In this document: positions 32,459 to 41,144 of the stretch, in pieces
Position numbering within the stretch: the stretch's first letter is position 1
Layout: each line of letters begins with the position of its first letter
NCBI RefSeq assembly: GCF_024055795.1
Contig: NZ_JAMXMY010000002.1
Location: forward strand, 310,001-374,000
DNA length: 64,000 nt
Direction of reading: 5' to 3'
DNA from: Actinoallomurus purpureus
GTDB lineage: Bacteria > Actinomycetota > Actinomycetes > Streptosporangiales > Streptosporangiaceae
Made by a program: the position numbers and the translations under genes
The notes under the pieces: generated by a model
What the model saw: the letters and a program-made list of their open reading frames with translations, nothing else
What the model was told of the DNA's origin: nothing
The model's database searches: none

Positions 32459-32601
32459 ATCGGCGGCCTGGGGGTGACGAGGGGATTCTCAGCCGGTTCG
32501 CCGCGGCCGACCCCGGGCGGTGCCGGTGTCGACGGGTGCGGCGGGGGAGGCTTCGGCCCTTCCTTTTCGGTCGGTACGAAAGTCTCGTCACGGCCAGACA
32601 T
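32459..32601 (-). other. Probable displaced N-terminus of the Pro-rich membrane protein
   Basis: From ATG 32601 the reading starts MSGRDETFVPTEKEGPKPP and stays Pro-rich until about 32470. Adding one base to the five-G run there would join it in frame to the main gene (...VTP-QAADVPPGDP). TACCCT (32609-32614, minus strand) ends 7 bases before this ATG, the spacing of a leaderless transcript. A sequencing error, a real mutation or programmed slippage all remain possible. Confidence 0.5.
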
Positions 32602-32631
32602 GGTCACTAGGGTATTAGCGAGCAGTGTCTA

Positions 32632-33801
32632 TTATGCGGGTTTGCCAACCATTGACCGATAGTTCAGGGCTGGTCGCAGATTGCTACCAATTGTCGCATT
32701 CTGTACGAATGCGGTCACCCCGGAGTAGTCACTCTGGGCGATCTTCTTGCCGTTCGGGTACTGCACCCAGCTCATGATCAGGTAGTGGCCCTCGGGATCG
32801 GCGGTCGTGAGCGACAGCCCCTTGCCGATCTTGCTGGTGGTTCCGGCGCCGGGCAGGGGCAGGACGTACGCGTCCTTCGGGCGGGACGCCTGCTGCGCCG
32901 CCCTGGCCACGCTGTCCGTCTTGAGGTTGAGCACGCCGATGGTGCCGACGAACTTGCCGTTGCTGAACGTCGCCCGCAGCACCTGGGTGCATCCCGCCCG
33001 GCCGAGGGCCTTGCGGAAGGTCGTGCCGTGCACGCCGTTCGCGCACTTGGAGTCCGAGCGCCACGTGGTGATCAGGTAGGTGCGACCACCCGCCTTGAAC
33101 TTCTTGTTCTTGAAGACCTCGTTCAGGGTGAGCGGCTTCGGGTCCGTCGCACGGCCCGCGAGACGCTCGCCCTTCCCGGTCTCGGTCGGCGTGGGAGTGG
33201 GGTTCGCGGTGGGGGACTTCGGCGGCAGAACGGCGGCCTTCGAGGTCGCCGCGGTCGGCTTCGGCTTGTCGTCACCGCCGCCCCCGGACAGCGCCAGTGC
33301 CGCTCCGCCGCCGATGACCACGATGCCGGCGGCGGCGGCCGCACCGATGATCAGCGGCTTCTTGCCGCCGCCCGACCGCTCCTCGTCGCCGGGGGCGAAG
33401 TACGCCGCGTCGTCGCCGTGGGCGCCCGGAACCTCGCCGTACCGGCTCTGGCCCCCGGGCCCGCCCGGAGGTCCGTAACCGCCCGCACCGCCTCCGTACG
33501 GGCCTTCCCCGGCGCCGCCCGGCCCGGCGCCGTAGCCGCCGGCGTCCTGGCCGTAGGGCGGTGGCTCCTGGCCGTAGCCGCCCACCTGCTCCGCGCCGTA
33601 CGGGGGAGCCTGGCCGTAGGAGCCCGGGCCGCCGTCGTACCGGTTCGGGGGCTCCGCGTCGCGCGAAGGGCCCGAACCGTACGAGCGATCGAAAAGCGAA
33701 CCGCCGTGGGCGGCCTGGTCCTCGGCCGGGCCGTACGGCGACTGCGGCGGCTGCGGAGCTCCCCAGCCGCCGGGTTGCTGTTTATCACCCGGAAAAGCCA
33801 T
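32632..33801 (-). CDS. Pro/Gly/Tyr-rich single-span membrane protein with extracytoplasmic two-Cys domain
   Basis: The 389-residue protein has a PYGQ/GGYG-rich cytoplasmic half, a GGGKK stop, one membrane span (LIIGAAAAAGIVVIGGGAALAL), a Pro/Thr linker, and a C-terminal domain (DPKPLTLNEVFKNKKF, then Cys pair, VLRATF). The domain is shared with the following gene. The low-complexity half resembles the protein at 95-2314, though without shared domains. Function is unknown. It precedes its paralogue by 30 bases, so they are probably co-transcribed. Confidence 0.8.
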   Translation of the reverse strand: MAFPGDKQQPGGWGAPQPPQSPYGPAEDQAAHGGSLFDRSYGSGPSRDAEPPNRYDGGPGSYGQAPPYGAEQVGGYGQEPPPYGQDAGGYGAGPGGAGEGPYGGGAGGYGPPGGPGGQSRYGEVPGAHGDDAAYFAPGDEERSGGGKKPLIIGAAAAAGIVVIGGGAALALSGGGGDDKPKPTAATSKAAVLPPKSPTANPTPTPTETGKGERLAGRATDPKPLTLNEVFKNKKFKAGGRTYLITTWRSDSKCANGVHGTTFRKALGRAGCTQVLRATFSNGKFVGTIGVLNLKTDSVARAAQQASRPKDAYVLPLPGAGTTSKIGKGLSLTTADPEGHYLIMSWVQYPNGKKIAQSDYSGVTAFVQNATIGSNLRPALNYRSMVGKPA

Positions 33802-33839
33802 GAAAGGGACCCTACCTGCTCGTATGCGTGTTCAGGTGC

Positions 33840-34556
33840 TTACTTGAAGCCGAAGTCCTGAGTCCACCATGGTCCGCCGGAGCCGTATTCGACCCCGATT
33901 CCGACGGCTTTGAGCTTGCAGTTCAGAATGTTCGCCCGGTGCCCGGGGCTGTTCATCCAGCCCTGGACGACGGCCTGCGCGGTCGGGTAGCCCTTGGCGA
34001 TGTTCTCCGCACCGGGGACCGTGTAGCCGGCCGCCTTGATGCGGTCCCAGGGGGTCCGGCCGTCCGGCGAGTCGTGCTCGAAGTAATTCCGCTCACGCAT
34101 GTCCGCCGAGTGGTTCCGGGCGGCCGTCCGGAGACGGGTGTCGACCCGCAGGGCCGAGCAGCCGTGTGCGGCCCGCTGAGCATTGGTGAGACTCACCGCC
34201 GTACTCTCCGCCGACGCGCCCGCGCTGCCGCCCTTGGCCGGGGCGGCGGCCGTCGTCGACCGGGTGGCGCGCGGCGTGGCGCTGTGCGTCGGGGGCTTTC
34301 GTTTCGCCGTCGGGCTCTTGGACCTGCGGGCCACGTGCGACGGGCGGGCGCTGGAGGGGCCGGCGGAGGGGCGGACCGCCGCGCCCTCGGGGCTGGGGAC
34401 GACGGCCATGTCCCGCGCGGGCGTGGAGACCGGCGAGGGAGTGTGCTGCTGGGCGGCGCTCCAGAGCGACCGGGCGGCGACGCCGCCGGAGACGAAGACC
34501 GCGATGGCCAACAGCACGAATGCCTGGACGCGGCGTTTCACGCGCTTCGCGGACAG
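33840..34556 (-). CDS. CAP/SCP-domain (YkwD-like) secreted or anchored protein
   Basis: The C-terminal 125 residues form a CAP domain (LTNAQRAAHGCSALRVD, HSADMRERNYFEHDSPDG, GAENIAKGYPTAQAVVQGWMNSPGHRANILN), with the usual His/Glu residues. Before it lie a short basic tail, one hydrophobic span and a Pro/Ser/Thr linker. The start is unclear: AGGAGG sits 5 bases before a CTG at 34556, whereas the in-frame GTGs at 34589 and 34541 have none. A -10-like TATAGT overlaps the GTG at 34589, which argues against a start that far up. CAP proteins are extracytoplasmic; the activity is not known. Confidence 0.85.
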   Translation of the reverse strand: MSAKRVKRRVQAFVLLAIAVFVSGGVAARSLWSAAQQHTPSPVSTPARDMAVVPSPEGAAVRPSAGPSSARPSHVARRSKSPTAKRKPPTHSATPRATRSTTAAAPAKGGSAGASAESTAVSLTNAQRAAHGCSALRVDTRLRTAARNHSADMRERNYFEHDSPDGRTPWDRIKAAGYTVPGAENIAKGYPTAQAVVQGWMNSPGHRANILNCKLKAVGIGVEYGSGGPWWTQDFGFK

Positions 34557-34710
34557 GGGATCCTCCTGGGGGCTGCGGAGGACCAGCACTATAGGCCCGC
34601 GAAGCGCCGCAAGTCCGGCGTTCCGGGAGAAGTCACAGGTATATGGTGTGTGCGAGGACAGCCATACGATCGTCATGTCCGACGATGGAGGGCGTCCTGG
34701 GACGCTCGCT

Positions 34711-34739
34711 TTGCCCGCTGGCGTGTGGGCCGGTAGTCT
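34711..34739 (+). promoter_or_regulatory. Promoter of rplM-rpsI
   Basis: TTGCCC (34711-34716) and TAGTCT (34734-34739) with a 17-base spacer fit the primary-sigma consensus. They leave a leader of about 120 bases. Confidence 0.7.
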
Positions 34740-34864
34740 GCTAGTTCGTTGTGTGCGTCAGCGTGCCCGTCATCGGGTCGCTCGACCCACAGGGCCTGCG
34801 GCGGCACAAGGCCGTCCGGCGGACCCACTCTCTGTTGTCAGACACGAAACGAAGGCTTACGACC

Positions 34865-35308
34865 GTGCGCACCTACACCCCTAAGCCTGCTGACGTCCAG
34901 CGTCAGTGGCACGTCATCGACGCGACCGATGTCGTGCTGGGTCGGCTGGCCAGCCAGGTCGCGACACTGCTGCGGGGTAAGCACAAGCCGATCTACGCCC
35001 CACATCTCGACACGGGTGACTTCGTCATCATCATCAACGCCGGCAAGGTGGCGCTCTCGGGCAAGAAGCTCGAGCAGAAGAAGGCCTACCGCCACTCCGG
35101 CTACCCCGGTGGTCTGCGCTCTGTCGCCTACGCCGACCTGATGGAGAAGAACCCCGAGCGTGCCGTGGAAAAGGCGATCAAGGGCATGCTTCCCAAGAAC
35201 TCGTTGGGCCGCAAGATGTTCAGCAAGGTGAAGGTCTACGCAGGCCCCGAGCACCCGCACCAGGCGCAGCAGCCGGTTCCCTACGACATCAAGCAGATCG
35301 CGCAGTAA
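34865..35308 (+). CDS. rplM: 50S ribosomal protein L13
   Basis: The 147-residue L13 starts at GTG 34865 ([22 protein letters not shown]). [18 protein letters not shown]-type segment and [12 protein letters not shown] are diagnostic. rpsI follows in the same operon. Confidence 0.97.
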   Translation: MRTYTPKPADVQRQWHVIDATDVVLGRLASQVATLLRGKHKPIYAPHLDTGDFVIIINAGKVALSGKKLEQKKAYRHSGYPGGLRSVAYADLMEKNPERAVEKAIKGMLPKNSLGRKMFSKVKVYAGPEHPHQAQQPVPYDIKQIAQ

Positions 35309-35341
35309 CGCGCGGCATCGAAAGAGATCCTGAGGAGTACC

Positions 35342-35848
35342 GTGGCCGAGCCCACCGGTGTCGAGACGCCCATTGAAGGCGCCGAGTTCGAAGAGTACGT
35401 GGGGGACTACACCTCCGAGTCCGCGGAGGTCGTCGTCGACGACGCCCCTCGTCCGGTGCTGACCGGCCCGGCCGCCGGCACCGGCCGCCGCAAGGAGGCC
35501 ATCGCGCGCGTCCGCATCGTCCCGGGCTCCGGGAAGTGGACGATCAACGGTCGCTCCCTGGACACGTACTTCCCCAACAAGGTCCACCAGCAGGTCGTGA
35601 ACGAGCCGTTCGTGACCCTGGGTCTTGAGGACCAGTTCGACGTCATCGCCCGCGTGAGCGGCGGCGGCGTCACCGGTCAGGCCGGTGCGCTGCGTCTGGG
35701 CATCGCCCGCGCTCTGCAGCTGGTCGACCCGGACAACCGCCCGGCGCTGAAGAAGGCCGGCTTCCTCACTCGTGACGCGCGGGCGAAGGAGCGGAAGAAG
35801 TACGGCCTCAAGAAGGCCCGTAAGGCCCCGCAGTACAGCAAGCGTTGA
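35342..35848 (+). CDS. rpsI: 30S ribosomal protein S9
   Basis: The 168-residue S9 has an acidic N-terminal extension of about 40 residues, then [23 protein letters not shown] and the C-terminal [11 protein letters not shown] that reaches the P-site tRNA. The GTG start follows GAGGAG. Confidence 0.97.
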   Translation: MAEPTGVETPIEGAEFEEYVGDYTSESAEVVVDDAPRPVLTGPAAGTGRRKEAIARVRIVPGSGKWTINGRSLDTYFPNKVHQQVVNEPFVTLGLEDQFDVIARVSGGGVTGQAGALRLGIARALQLVDPDNRPALKKAGFLTRDARAKERKKYGLKKARKAPQYSKR

Positions 35849-35853
35849 TCCAG

Positions 35854-35908
35854 CCTGTCCGCCGGCCCACCGGTTCCGCCCGTACGGCGGCCTCGGTCGG
35901 CGGACAGG
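35854..35908 (+). terminator. Long hairpin after rpsI
   Basis: CCTGTCCGCCG and CGGCGGACAGG pair over 11 bp with a GC-rich intervening loop, beginning 6 bases after the stop. Confidence 0.65.
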
Positions 35909-36022
35909 ACCTCGGCGGTCTCGTCACGTGGCGGGGCCGCTGATCGCTTTCTTCCGCAGTCGCGCCCCGGCGAGCGCATCCGGGCGCGATCAGTTCGTGC
36001 GTTCGAATCGTGGGGTGTTGTG

Positions 36023-37363
36023 GTGGCGCGTCTGTTCGGGACCGACGGCGTACGCGGGGTCGCGAATCGCGACCTGACGGCTCACCTCGCGCTCGACCTG
36101 TCGGTCGCGGCGGCGCGCGTCCTCGGCGAGGTCGGCGCGTTCGAGGGGCACCGCCCCGTCGCCGTGGTCGGCCGGGACCCACGCGCCTCCGGTGAGTTCC
36201 TCGAGGCCGCCGTCGTCGCCGGGCTCGCCTCGGCCGGGGTCGACGTCCTCCGGCTCGGCGTGCTCCCCACGCCCGCCGTGGCGTACCTCACCCAGTCGCT
36301 CGGCGCGGACCTCGGCGTCATGCTGTCCGCCTCGCACAACCCGGCCCCCGACAACGGCATCAAGTTCTTCGGCCGGGGCGGGCACAAGCTCGCCGACGAG
36401 ATCGAGGACCAGGTCGAGGCGCACCTGGGCGAGGACTGGTCCGGCCCGACCGGCCCCGGCGTCGGCCGGGTCCGCGACGCCCACGGCGAGGTCGAGAGCT
36501 ACATCGCCCACCTGCTGTCGACGCTGCCCGGCTCGCTCGACGGCCTGCGGGTCGTCGTCGACTGCGCGCACGGCGCCGCCTCGGGCGTCTCCCCGGAGGC
36601 CCTGCGCCGCGCCGGCGCCTCCGTGATCGCCATCGGCGCCTCGCCCGACGGCCTCAACATCAACGACGGTTACGGCTCCACCCACCTGGAGCGCCTCCAG
36701 CGAGCCGTCGTCGAGAACAGCGCGGACGCCGGCATCGCCCACGACGGCGATGCCGACCGCTGCCTCGCGGTGACCGGGTCCGGCGAGGCCATCGACGGCG
36801 ACCAGATCATGGCGATCCTGGCCCTGGAGCTGCGCGACACCGGCAAGCTGCCCGGCGACACGGTCGTCGCCACGGTCATGTCCAACCTCGGGTTCAAGAT
36901 CGCCATGCGCGACCAGGGCCTGGGCGTCGTCGAGACGGCCGTCGGTGACCGGTACGTCCTGGAGGCCATGAAGGCCGGCGGGTACTCCTTCGGCGGCGAG
37001 CAGTCCGGCCACGTCATCATGCTCGACCACGCCACGACCGGAGACGGCGTGCTCACCGGGCTGCACCTCCTGTCCACCATCGCCCACCGCCGTCGTCCCC
37101 TCGACGAGCTGGCGAAGGTGATGACGCGGCTCCCGCAGGTGCTGATCAACGTCAGGGGCGTCGACAAGTCCAAGGCCAAGACGTCTCCCGAGCTGGCATC
37201 CGCGGTGCAGGCCGCCGAGACCGAGCTCGGCGACAGCGGGCGGGTGCTGATCCGCCCCAGCGGCACCGAGCCGATGGTGCGTGTCATGGTCGAAGCGCCG
37301 GCCGAGGACCAGGCCCGCGCCGTCGCCGACCGCCTCGCCGAGGTCGTCCGCACCGCCCTCTGA
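36023..37363 (+). CDS. glmM: Phosphoglucosamine mutase
   Basis: The 446-residue enzyme converts glucosamine-6-P to glucosamine-1-P for UDP-GlcNAc. [10 protein letters not shown] opens it. The phosphoserine lies in SASHNP near residue 104, DGDADR binds Mg, and [10 protein letters not shown] is the phosphate loop. GTG 36023 is preferred to GTG 36020. It follows rpsI as in other actinomycetes, but glmS is 20 kb away. Confidence 0.96.
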   Translation: MARLFGTDGVRGVANRDLTAHLALDLSVAAARVLGEVGAFEGHRPVAVVGRDPRASGEFLEAAVVAGLASAGVDVLRLGVLPTPAVAYLTQSLGADLGVMLSASHNPAPDNGIKFFGRGGHKLADEIEDQVEAHLGEDWSGPTGPGVGRVRDAHGEVESYIAHLLSTLPGSLDGLRVVVDCAHGAASGVSPEALRRAGASVIAIGASPDGLNINDGYGSTHLERLQRAVVENSADAGIAHDGDADRCLAVTGSGEAIDGDQIMAILALELRDTGKLPGDTVVATVMSNLGFKIAMRDQGLGVVETAVGDRYVLEAMKAGGYSFGGEQSGHVIMLDHATTGDGVLTGLHLLSTIAHRRRPLDELAKVMTRLPQVLINVRGVDKSKAKTSPELASAVQAAETELGDSGRVLIRPSGTEPMVRVMVEAPAEDQARAVADRLAEVVRTAL

Positions 37364-37370
37364 TCAGCGG

Positions 37371-37388
37371 CCAGACCACGTGGTCTGG
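37371..37388. terminator. Perfect 18-bp palindrome after glmM
   Basis: CCAGACCACGTGGTCTGG begins 7 bases after the glmM stop. As RNA it gives a 7-bp stem with an ACGT loop, so a terminator is likely; a protein site is also possible. The 220 bases up to the dodecin gene show nothing further that can be called. Confidence 0.5.
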
Positions 37389-37608
37389 GACAGGTCCGGC
37401 TGGTCACACGACGCCCGGGTCACGGCCGCACGGCTCTGCGCTCGCGGCTTCGGTTGCTGAGGAGCGGACCGGGGGCGGGCACGCGCGAGACGGCATCGCC
37501 ATGACTTTACGCACGTCGTCGATACGCACCGTTACGGTCCGGGTAGACGTCGATCATGACGGCCGTGCCGCCGAGCGACGGCCACCACGAGACGAAGGTC
37601 GAACACCC

Positions 37609-37815
37609 ATGGCATCAGTGGCGCGTGTCACGGAGATCAGTGCTATTTCGGAGAAGAGTTTCGAAGACGCGGTCAAGGTCGGCATCAGCCGGGCCGGCGA
37701 GACCCTCCGCAGGCTCCAGTCCGCGTGGATCAAGGAGCAGGAGGTGCAGCTCTCCGAGCACGGGGACATCACCGGCTACAAGGTGAAAATGCTGGTCACC
37801 TTCGTCCTGGAGTAG
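37609..37815 (+). CDS. Dodecin, flavin-binding protein
   Basis: The 68-residue protein (ARVTEISAISEKSFEDAVKVGISRA, then AWIKEQEVQLSEHGDITGYKVKMLVTFVLE) is a full-length dodecin, a dodecameric store of flavins. The aromatic Trp near residue 42 stacks on the flavin in known members. The ATG at 37609 has a poor ribosome site; an in-frame extension upstream is not conserved. Confidence 0.92.
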   Translation: MASVARVTEISAISEKSFEDAVKVGISRAGETLRRLQSAWIKEQEVQLSEHGDITGYKVKMLVTFVLE

Positions 37816-37912
37816 CACGCCCAGCGGTGACGCCCGGCGAACACCTGCCTCCGGTGGTCCGACTCCTCGCGTCCGACCCGGCCCGTTGGCCTGTTCACCG
37901 AGCCGCCGTCGC

Positions 37913-38329
37913 TCAGGCGGTCAGCAGCCCGGCGCCGAGGCTGATGACGCCCGCGGCGAGGGAGAGCGCACCTGTCCACAGCACCCAGATGAACCTGTTG
38001 GGCCGGGTGGCGTTCCGGCCGGCGGAGGCGGCGAAGAATCCGGCGGACATCAGGATCGCGGCGACGGGCACTCCCAGCCGGGCCACCCACAGCAGAACGC
38101 CGGTCAGGCCGGTGGCGTCCGCGTAGAGCAGGCCGATGAGGCCGAGGAGCACGAGGACGCCCGCGTGGCCGTGGCCCGCACGCGCGAAGGACTTCTGGAA
38201 GTCGGTCATCGGCACCTCACCGCGGGCGATCCGCGTCATGAACCAGCCGCCGACCTGGATGGTGACGACGGTGAGCAGCACGGCACCGGCGATCATCCGC
38301 GACTCGGTGCTGAGGGCCAGGGGCTGCAT
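37913..38329 (-). CDS. Four-span membrane protein of unknown function
   Basis: The 138-residue protein has four hydrophobic spans and a GHGHAGVLVLLGL motif with two His in span 2. The ATG at 38329 has GGAGGAG upstream. Small His-containing integral proteins of this type are common next to PadR-like regulators in actinomycetes, but the function is unknown. Two palindromes lie directly upstream. Confidence 0.75.
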   Translation of the reverse strand: MQPLALSTESRMIAGAVLLTVVTIQVGGWFMTRIARGEVPMTDFQKSFARAGHGHAGVLVLLGLIGLLYADATGLTGVLLWVARLGVPVAAILMSAGFFAASAGRNATRPNRFIWVLWTGALSLAAGVISLGAGLLTA

Positions 38330-38348
38330 GCGATCTCCTCCGTCAGAG

Positions 38349-38389
38349 GATAGTGTCACTATCGAATCTTGGATACTCGTACTATCCAA
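38349..38389. promoter_or_regulatory. Double operator, two GATA-N7-TATC palindromes
   Basis: GATAGTGTCACTATC (38349-38363) is a perfect palindrome. TTGGATA and TATCCAA (38369-38389) are 7-bp arms 7 bases apart. Both contain GATA-N7-TATC, with centres 23 bases apart, about two helical turns. They lie just upstream of the 4-TM gene. A repressor of PadR or MarR type could bind; no intact regulator gene adjoins. Confidence 0.65.
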
Positions 38390-38502
38390 TGGATCGGAGG
38401 AAATGGCAAGGCGGTAGCCCGAGAAGATCTGGACGCAACGACGGTGAGGAGCGTCGCTCTCGATCCGCGGGAGCGTGCGTCACGGCCCCGGTCGGGGTGG
38501 AA

Positions 38503-39219
38503 TCATTCGGTGCCGGTGATGGACAGGGTGCGGAGCTTCCAGCCGGCGTACGCGACGCCCGCGACGGTCACGACGATCAGCAGCGGCACGGCGGTGGACG
38601 TACCGACCCCGGCCTTGACCGCGGTCGCGTCGGTGACCAGGTCGGTGACGCTGATGCCCCACTGGCGGATCGACAGGGTCTTGGCGCCGGAGGCGTACCG
38701 CGCGATGAGGTTCTCCCAGACCAGGGCGTAGATCAGGCCGATGGTCACCGCGAACCGGCTGAGCACCGCGATGGCGATGAACAGCGCGCAGTAGGCGATG
38801 CCCGCCACCAGCGCGCCGATCGCGAACCCGGTCGCCAGGCCGGCGGTCAGCCCCGTCATGATGATGCCCGAGACGAAGATCGGCACGACGCCGAACGCGA
38901 CGACCAGGACGACCGCGACCGCGAACTTGGTCGTGGAGATGACCGGACGCGCGATCGGCTTGGTCATGATGTACATGATCTGGCCGTCGTCGATCTCCGG
39001 CGCGATCACACCGGTGCCCGCGAGCAGGGCGAGCAGCGGCAGCAGCGCGCCGAGCCCGAACTGCGTCAGCAGCATCGTGGCGTTGTCCAGGTCGCTGTGG
39101 CCGCTGACCCGCAGGCCGATGCTGAGGAACAGCAGGAGGGCGGGCAGGAGGAACAGCAGCAGCGCCCGCCGCCTGCTCAGCATCTGGCGGAACGTGATCG
39201 AAGCGATGACAGTGTTCAT
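38503..39219 (-). CDS. ABC-2 type transporter permease
   Basis: The 238-residue protein has six hydrophobic spans and starts MNTVIASITFRQMLSRRRA. The EIDDGQIMYIMTKPIARP segment is typical of ABC-2 permeases. Its ATG overlaps the ATPase stop (TGATG). It is the last gene of a four-component ABC operon. Confidence 0.87.
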   Translation of the reverse strand: MNTVIASITFRQMLSRRRALLLFLLPALLLFLSIGLRVSGHSDLDNATMLLTQFGLGALLPLLALLAGTGVIAPEIDDGQIMYIMTKPIARPVISTTKFAVAVVLVVAFGVVPIFVSGIIMTGLTAGLATGFAIGALVAGIAYCALFIAIAVLSRFAVTIGLIYALVWENLIARYASGAKTLSIRQWGISVTDLVTDATAVKAGVGTSTAVPLLIVVTVAGVAYAGWKLRTLSITGTE

Positions 39220-40130
39220 CAGGACGCCACCAGGTACGAGAAGACGCTTTCGAGGGATTCGTCGGCGGGGGCGACCTCCCACAGCCGGATGTCGGCCTGA
39301 CGCGCCAGCTGCGGCAGGAGGAGGGAGAACCGCCGGAAGTCGACGGCCTCCACCTCGAGCCCGCCGGAGGTCAGCTCGACGCCGCGCGTCGACGGATCGG
39401 CGATGAGCGCGGCGGCCAGACGCCGGTCGTCGCTGGAGCGGACGACGAACATGTGCGGGCGGTCGGTCATGAGCCGGCGGATGGCGCGGAAGTCGCCGGA
39501 GGCGGCGTGCCGCCCGGCCACCACGACCTCGATGTGGTGCGCGAGCCGCTCGACCTCTTCGAGGATGTGCGAGCTGAACAGCACCGTACGGCCCTCGGCG
39601 GCCATCTTGCGGATCAGGTCCATCAGGTGCAGCCGCTGGCGGGGGTCCATGCCGTTGAACGGCTCGTCGAGCAGCAGCACGGGTGGGTCGTGGACGAGGG
39701 CGGAGGCCATCTTGACGCGTTGCTTCATGCCCTTGGAGTACGTGCCGACGGTCCGGTCGGCCGGCTCGACCATCTCCACCATTCCGAGGGCGCGTTCGGC
39801 GGCGGCCTCAGGGTTGGGCAGGCGGTGGAGCTTGGCCATCGCGCGGACGAACTGGCGGCCGGTGAGGAAGTCGTACGCCGTCTCCCGCTCGGGCACGAGC
39901 CCGATGTGCCGGTACACCGACGGGTTCTTCCAGATCCGCTGGCCGTCGATGCTCACCTGTCCGCTGGAGGGGGAGAGGAAGCCGCCCATCATGTGGATCA
40001 GGGTGGACTTGCCCGCGCCGTTCGGCCCGAGCAGTCCGGTGACGCCCGGCCCGATCGTCATGGTGATGCCGTTGACCGCGACGACGTTGCCGTACCACCG
40101 GGAGACGTCCCGGATCTCCAGCACACTCAT
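39219..40130 (-). CDS. ABC transporter ATP-binding protein
   Basis: The 303-residue ATPase has Walker A GPNGAGKST, a Q-loop, a YSKGMKQRVKMA signature (SKGMKQ in place of the usual SGGQ, common in ABC-2 exporters), Walker B LLLDEP and the H-loop SSHI. Its ATG overlaps the stop of a micro-ORF (ATGA), so translation is coupled through it. Confidence 0.92.
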   Translation of the reverse strand: MSVLEIRDVSRWYGNVVAVNGITMTIGPGVTGLLGPNGAGKSTLIHMMGGFLSPSSGQVSIDGQRIWKNPSVYRHIGLVPERETAYDFLTGRQFVRAMAKLHRLPNPEAAAERALGMVEMVEPADRTVGTYSKGMKQRVKMASALVHDPPVLLLDEPFNGMDPRQRLHLMDLIRKMAAEGRTVLFSSHILEEVERLAHHIEVVVAGRHAASGDFRAIRRLMTDRPHMFVVRSSDDRRLAAALIADPSTRGVELTSGGLEVEAVDFRRFSLLLPQLARQADIRLWEVAPADESLESVFSYLVAS

Positions 40131-40198
40131 GCGGCCTCCTTCGTCGGAGGAGTGATCGGGCGCGCCATGCTCATGATTCGCTCGCTCCGCTCGTTCAT
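40127..40198 (-). CDS. Micro-ORF 2, 23 residues, coupled to the downstream ATPase
   Basis: ATG 40198 overlaps the stop of micro-ORF 1, and its own TGA overlaps the ATPase ATG. The peptide ends SMARPITPPTKEAA, as does its neighbour. It begins MNERSERIM, with the extra three residues inserted relative to micro-ORF 1. The end of the frame (GAAGGAGG) is also the ribosome site of the ATPase. Too small for most gene finders; translation is inferred from the overlaps. Confidence 0.45.
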   Translation of the reverse strand: MNERSERIMSMARPITPPTKEAA

Positions 40199-40256
40199 GC
40201 GGCCTCCTTCGTCGGAGGGGTGACCGGGCGCGCCATGCTCATGATTCGCTCGCTCA
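40127..40256. repeat. Tandem duplication, two copies of about 62 bases with period 68
   Basis: Copies at about 40127-40188 and 40195-40256 differ at only two positions, separated by CGCTCG bases. Each copy includes the ribosome site (GAAGGAGG) and start region of the next gene, so the duplication created the second micro-ORF. Confidence 0.85.
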
Positions 40257-40257
40257 T
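40195..40257 (-). CDS. Micro-ORF 1, 20 residues, coupled to the upstream permease
   Basis: ATG 40257 overlaps the TGA of the permease (ATGA), and its TGA overlaps the ATG of micro-ORF 2. The peptide is MSERIMSMARPVTPPTKEAA. It and micro-ORF 2 arose by tandem duplication of about 62 bases. Confidence 0.45.
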   Translation of the reverse strand: MSERIMSMARPVTPPTKEAA

Positions 40258-41144
40258 CGGGAACCCGCCTTCCGGAAGCGTAGGTAGAGGATCGCGACGG
40301 AGCCGGCGATGACGGCGGCGCACACCAGGGCGAACACCGGCCCGCCGAGGCCCGGGGGCGGGGGTTCGGGCGCGGCCTGCTTCGCGCGCAGCGCCCACAC
40401 CTGCACGCCGTCGACGAGGTTGAACGGGGCGAACATCCCCGCCCACTGGGCCAGCGTGAACTGCGTCTGGTTCTCGGCGATGCCCTGTACGGCGGCGACC
40501 GCCGTCGTGCTGAGCAGGTAGACCGCCATGACCGCGGTGACGCCGAACCCGCGGCGCGGCGTGAACGCGGCCACGACGAGACCGATGCCGGCGAGCACCA
40601 GGGCGAAGATCAGGCAGCCCGCGAGGCCGCCGAGCCAGTGCAGGGTGTGCGTGCCGAGGTGCTTCTGCTCGGTGACGAGCGCGCCGATGTAGAGGATCGT
40701 CACGGGCGTGGCCAGCAGGATGAACAACGCGGTCGTGAACGCGGTGTACTTCGCGAGCACGTAGTCGAGGCGGCTCAGCGGCCGGGAGAAGTACAGCGGC
40801 GTCACGTGGAAGCGCAGGTCACGAGAGGCGAGCACCGGTGCCTGCGCCGCCAGGAAGATCGCGATGAGGGGCTGCAGGTAGATGGCGTAGGCGGAGTAGC
40901 GGATGAGGGCGACGTTCTGCCCGGCACCGACCTGGGCGGCGATCGCCGTGATCGCCACGCTGATCGCGGCGGGCAGCAGCATGATCGCGCACAGCAGGAA
41001 GGGCATGATCTTCGCCTTGACCGGCCGCCCCAGGCCGTACGCCGCGCGCAGGTTGTGCGTGAACAGGGAGCGGACGGCGTACGCCCGGCCGAGGCGCTTG
41101 CCGTCGTAGTGCCGGTACCCGATGTCGTGGATGACGCTCGTCAA
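40254..41144 (-). CDS. ABC-2 type transporter permease
   Basis: The 296-residue membrane protein begins MTSVIHDIGYRHYDGKRLGRAYAVRSLF, the start of a family common in actinomycetes, and has about six spans. The ATG overlaps the ATPase stop at 41141 (ATGA). It precedes the micro-ORFs. Confidence 0.88.
   Translation of the reverse strand: MTSVIHDIGYRHYDGKRLGRAYAVRSLFTHNLRAAYGLGRPVKAKIMPFLLCAIMLLPAAISVAITAIAAQVGAGQNVALIRYSAYAIYLQPLIAIFLAAQAPVLASRDLRFHVTPLYFSRPLSRLDYVLAKYTAFTTALFILLATPVTILYIGALVTEQKHLGTHTLHWLGGLAGCLIFALVLAGIGLVVAAFTPRRGFGVTAVMAVYLLSTTAVAAVQGIAENQTQFTLAQWAGMFAPFNLVDGVQVWALRAKQAAPEPPPPGLGGPVFALVCAAVIAGSVAILYLRFRKAGSR

Noticed and set aside
35990-36022. GTTCGAATC, T-loop-like, before glmM
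   Set aside because: The stem needs wobble pairs and a mismatch, and no other tRNA arms are present.
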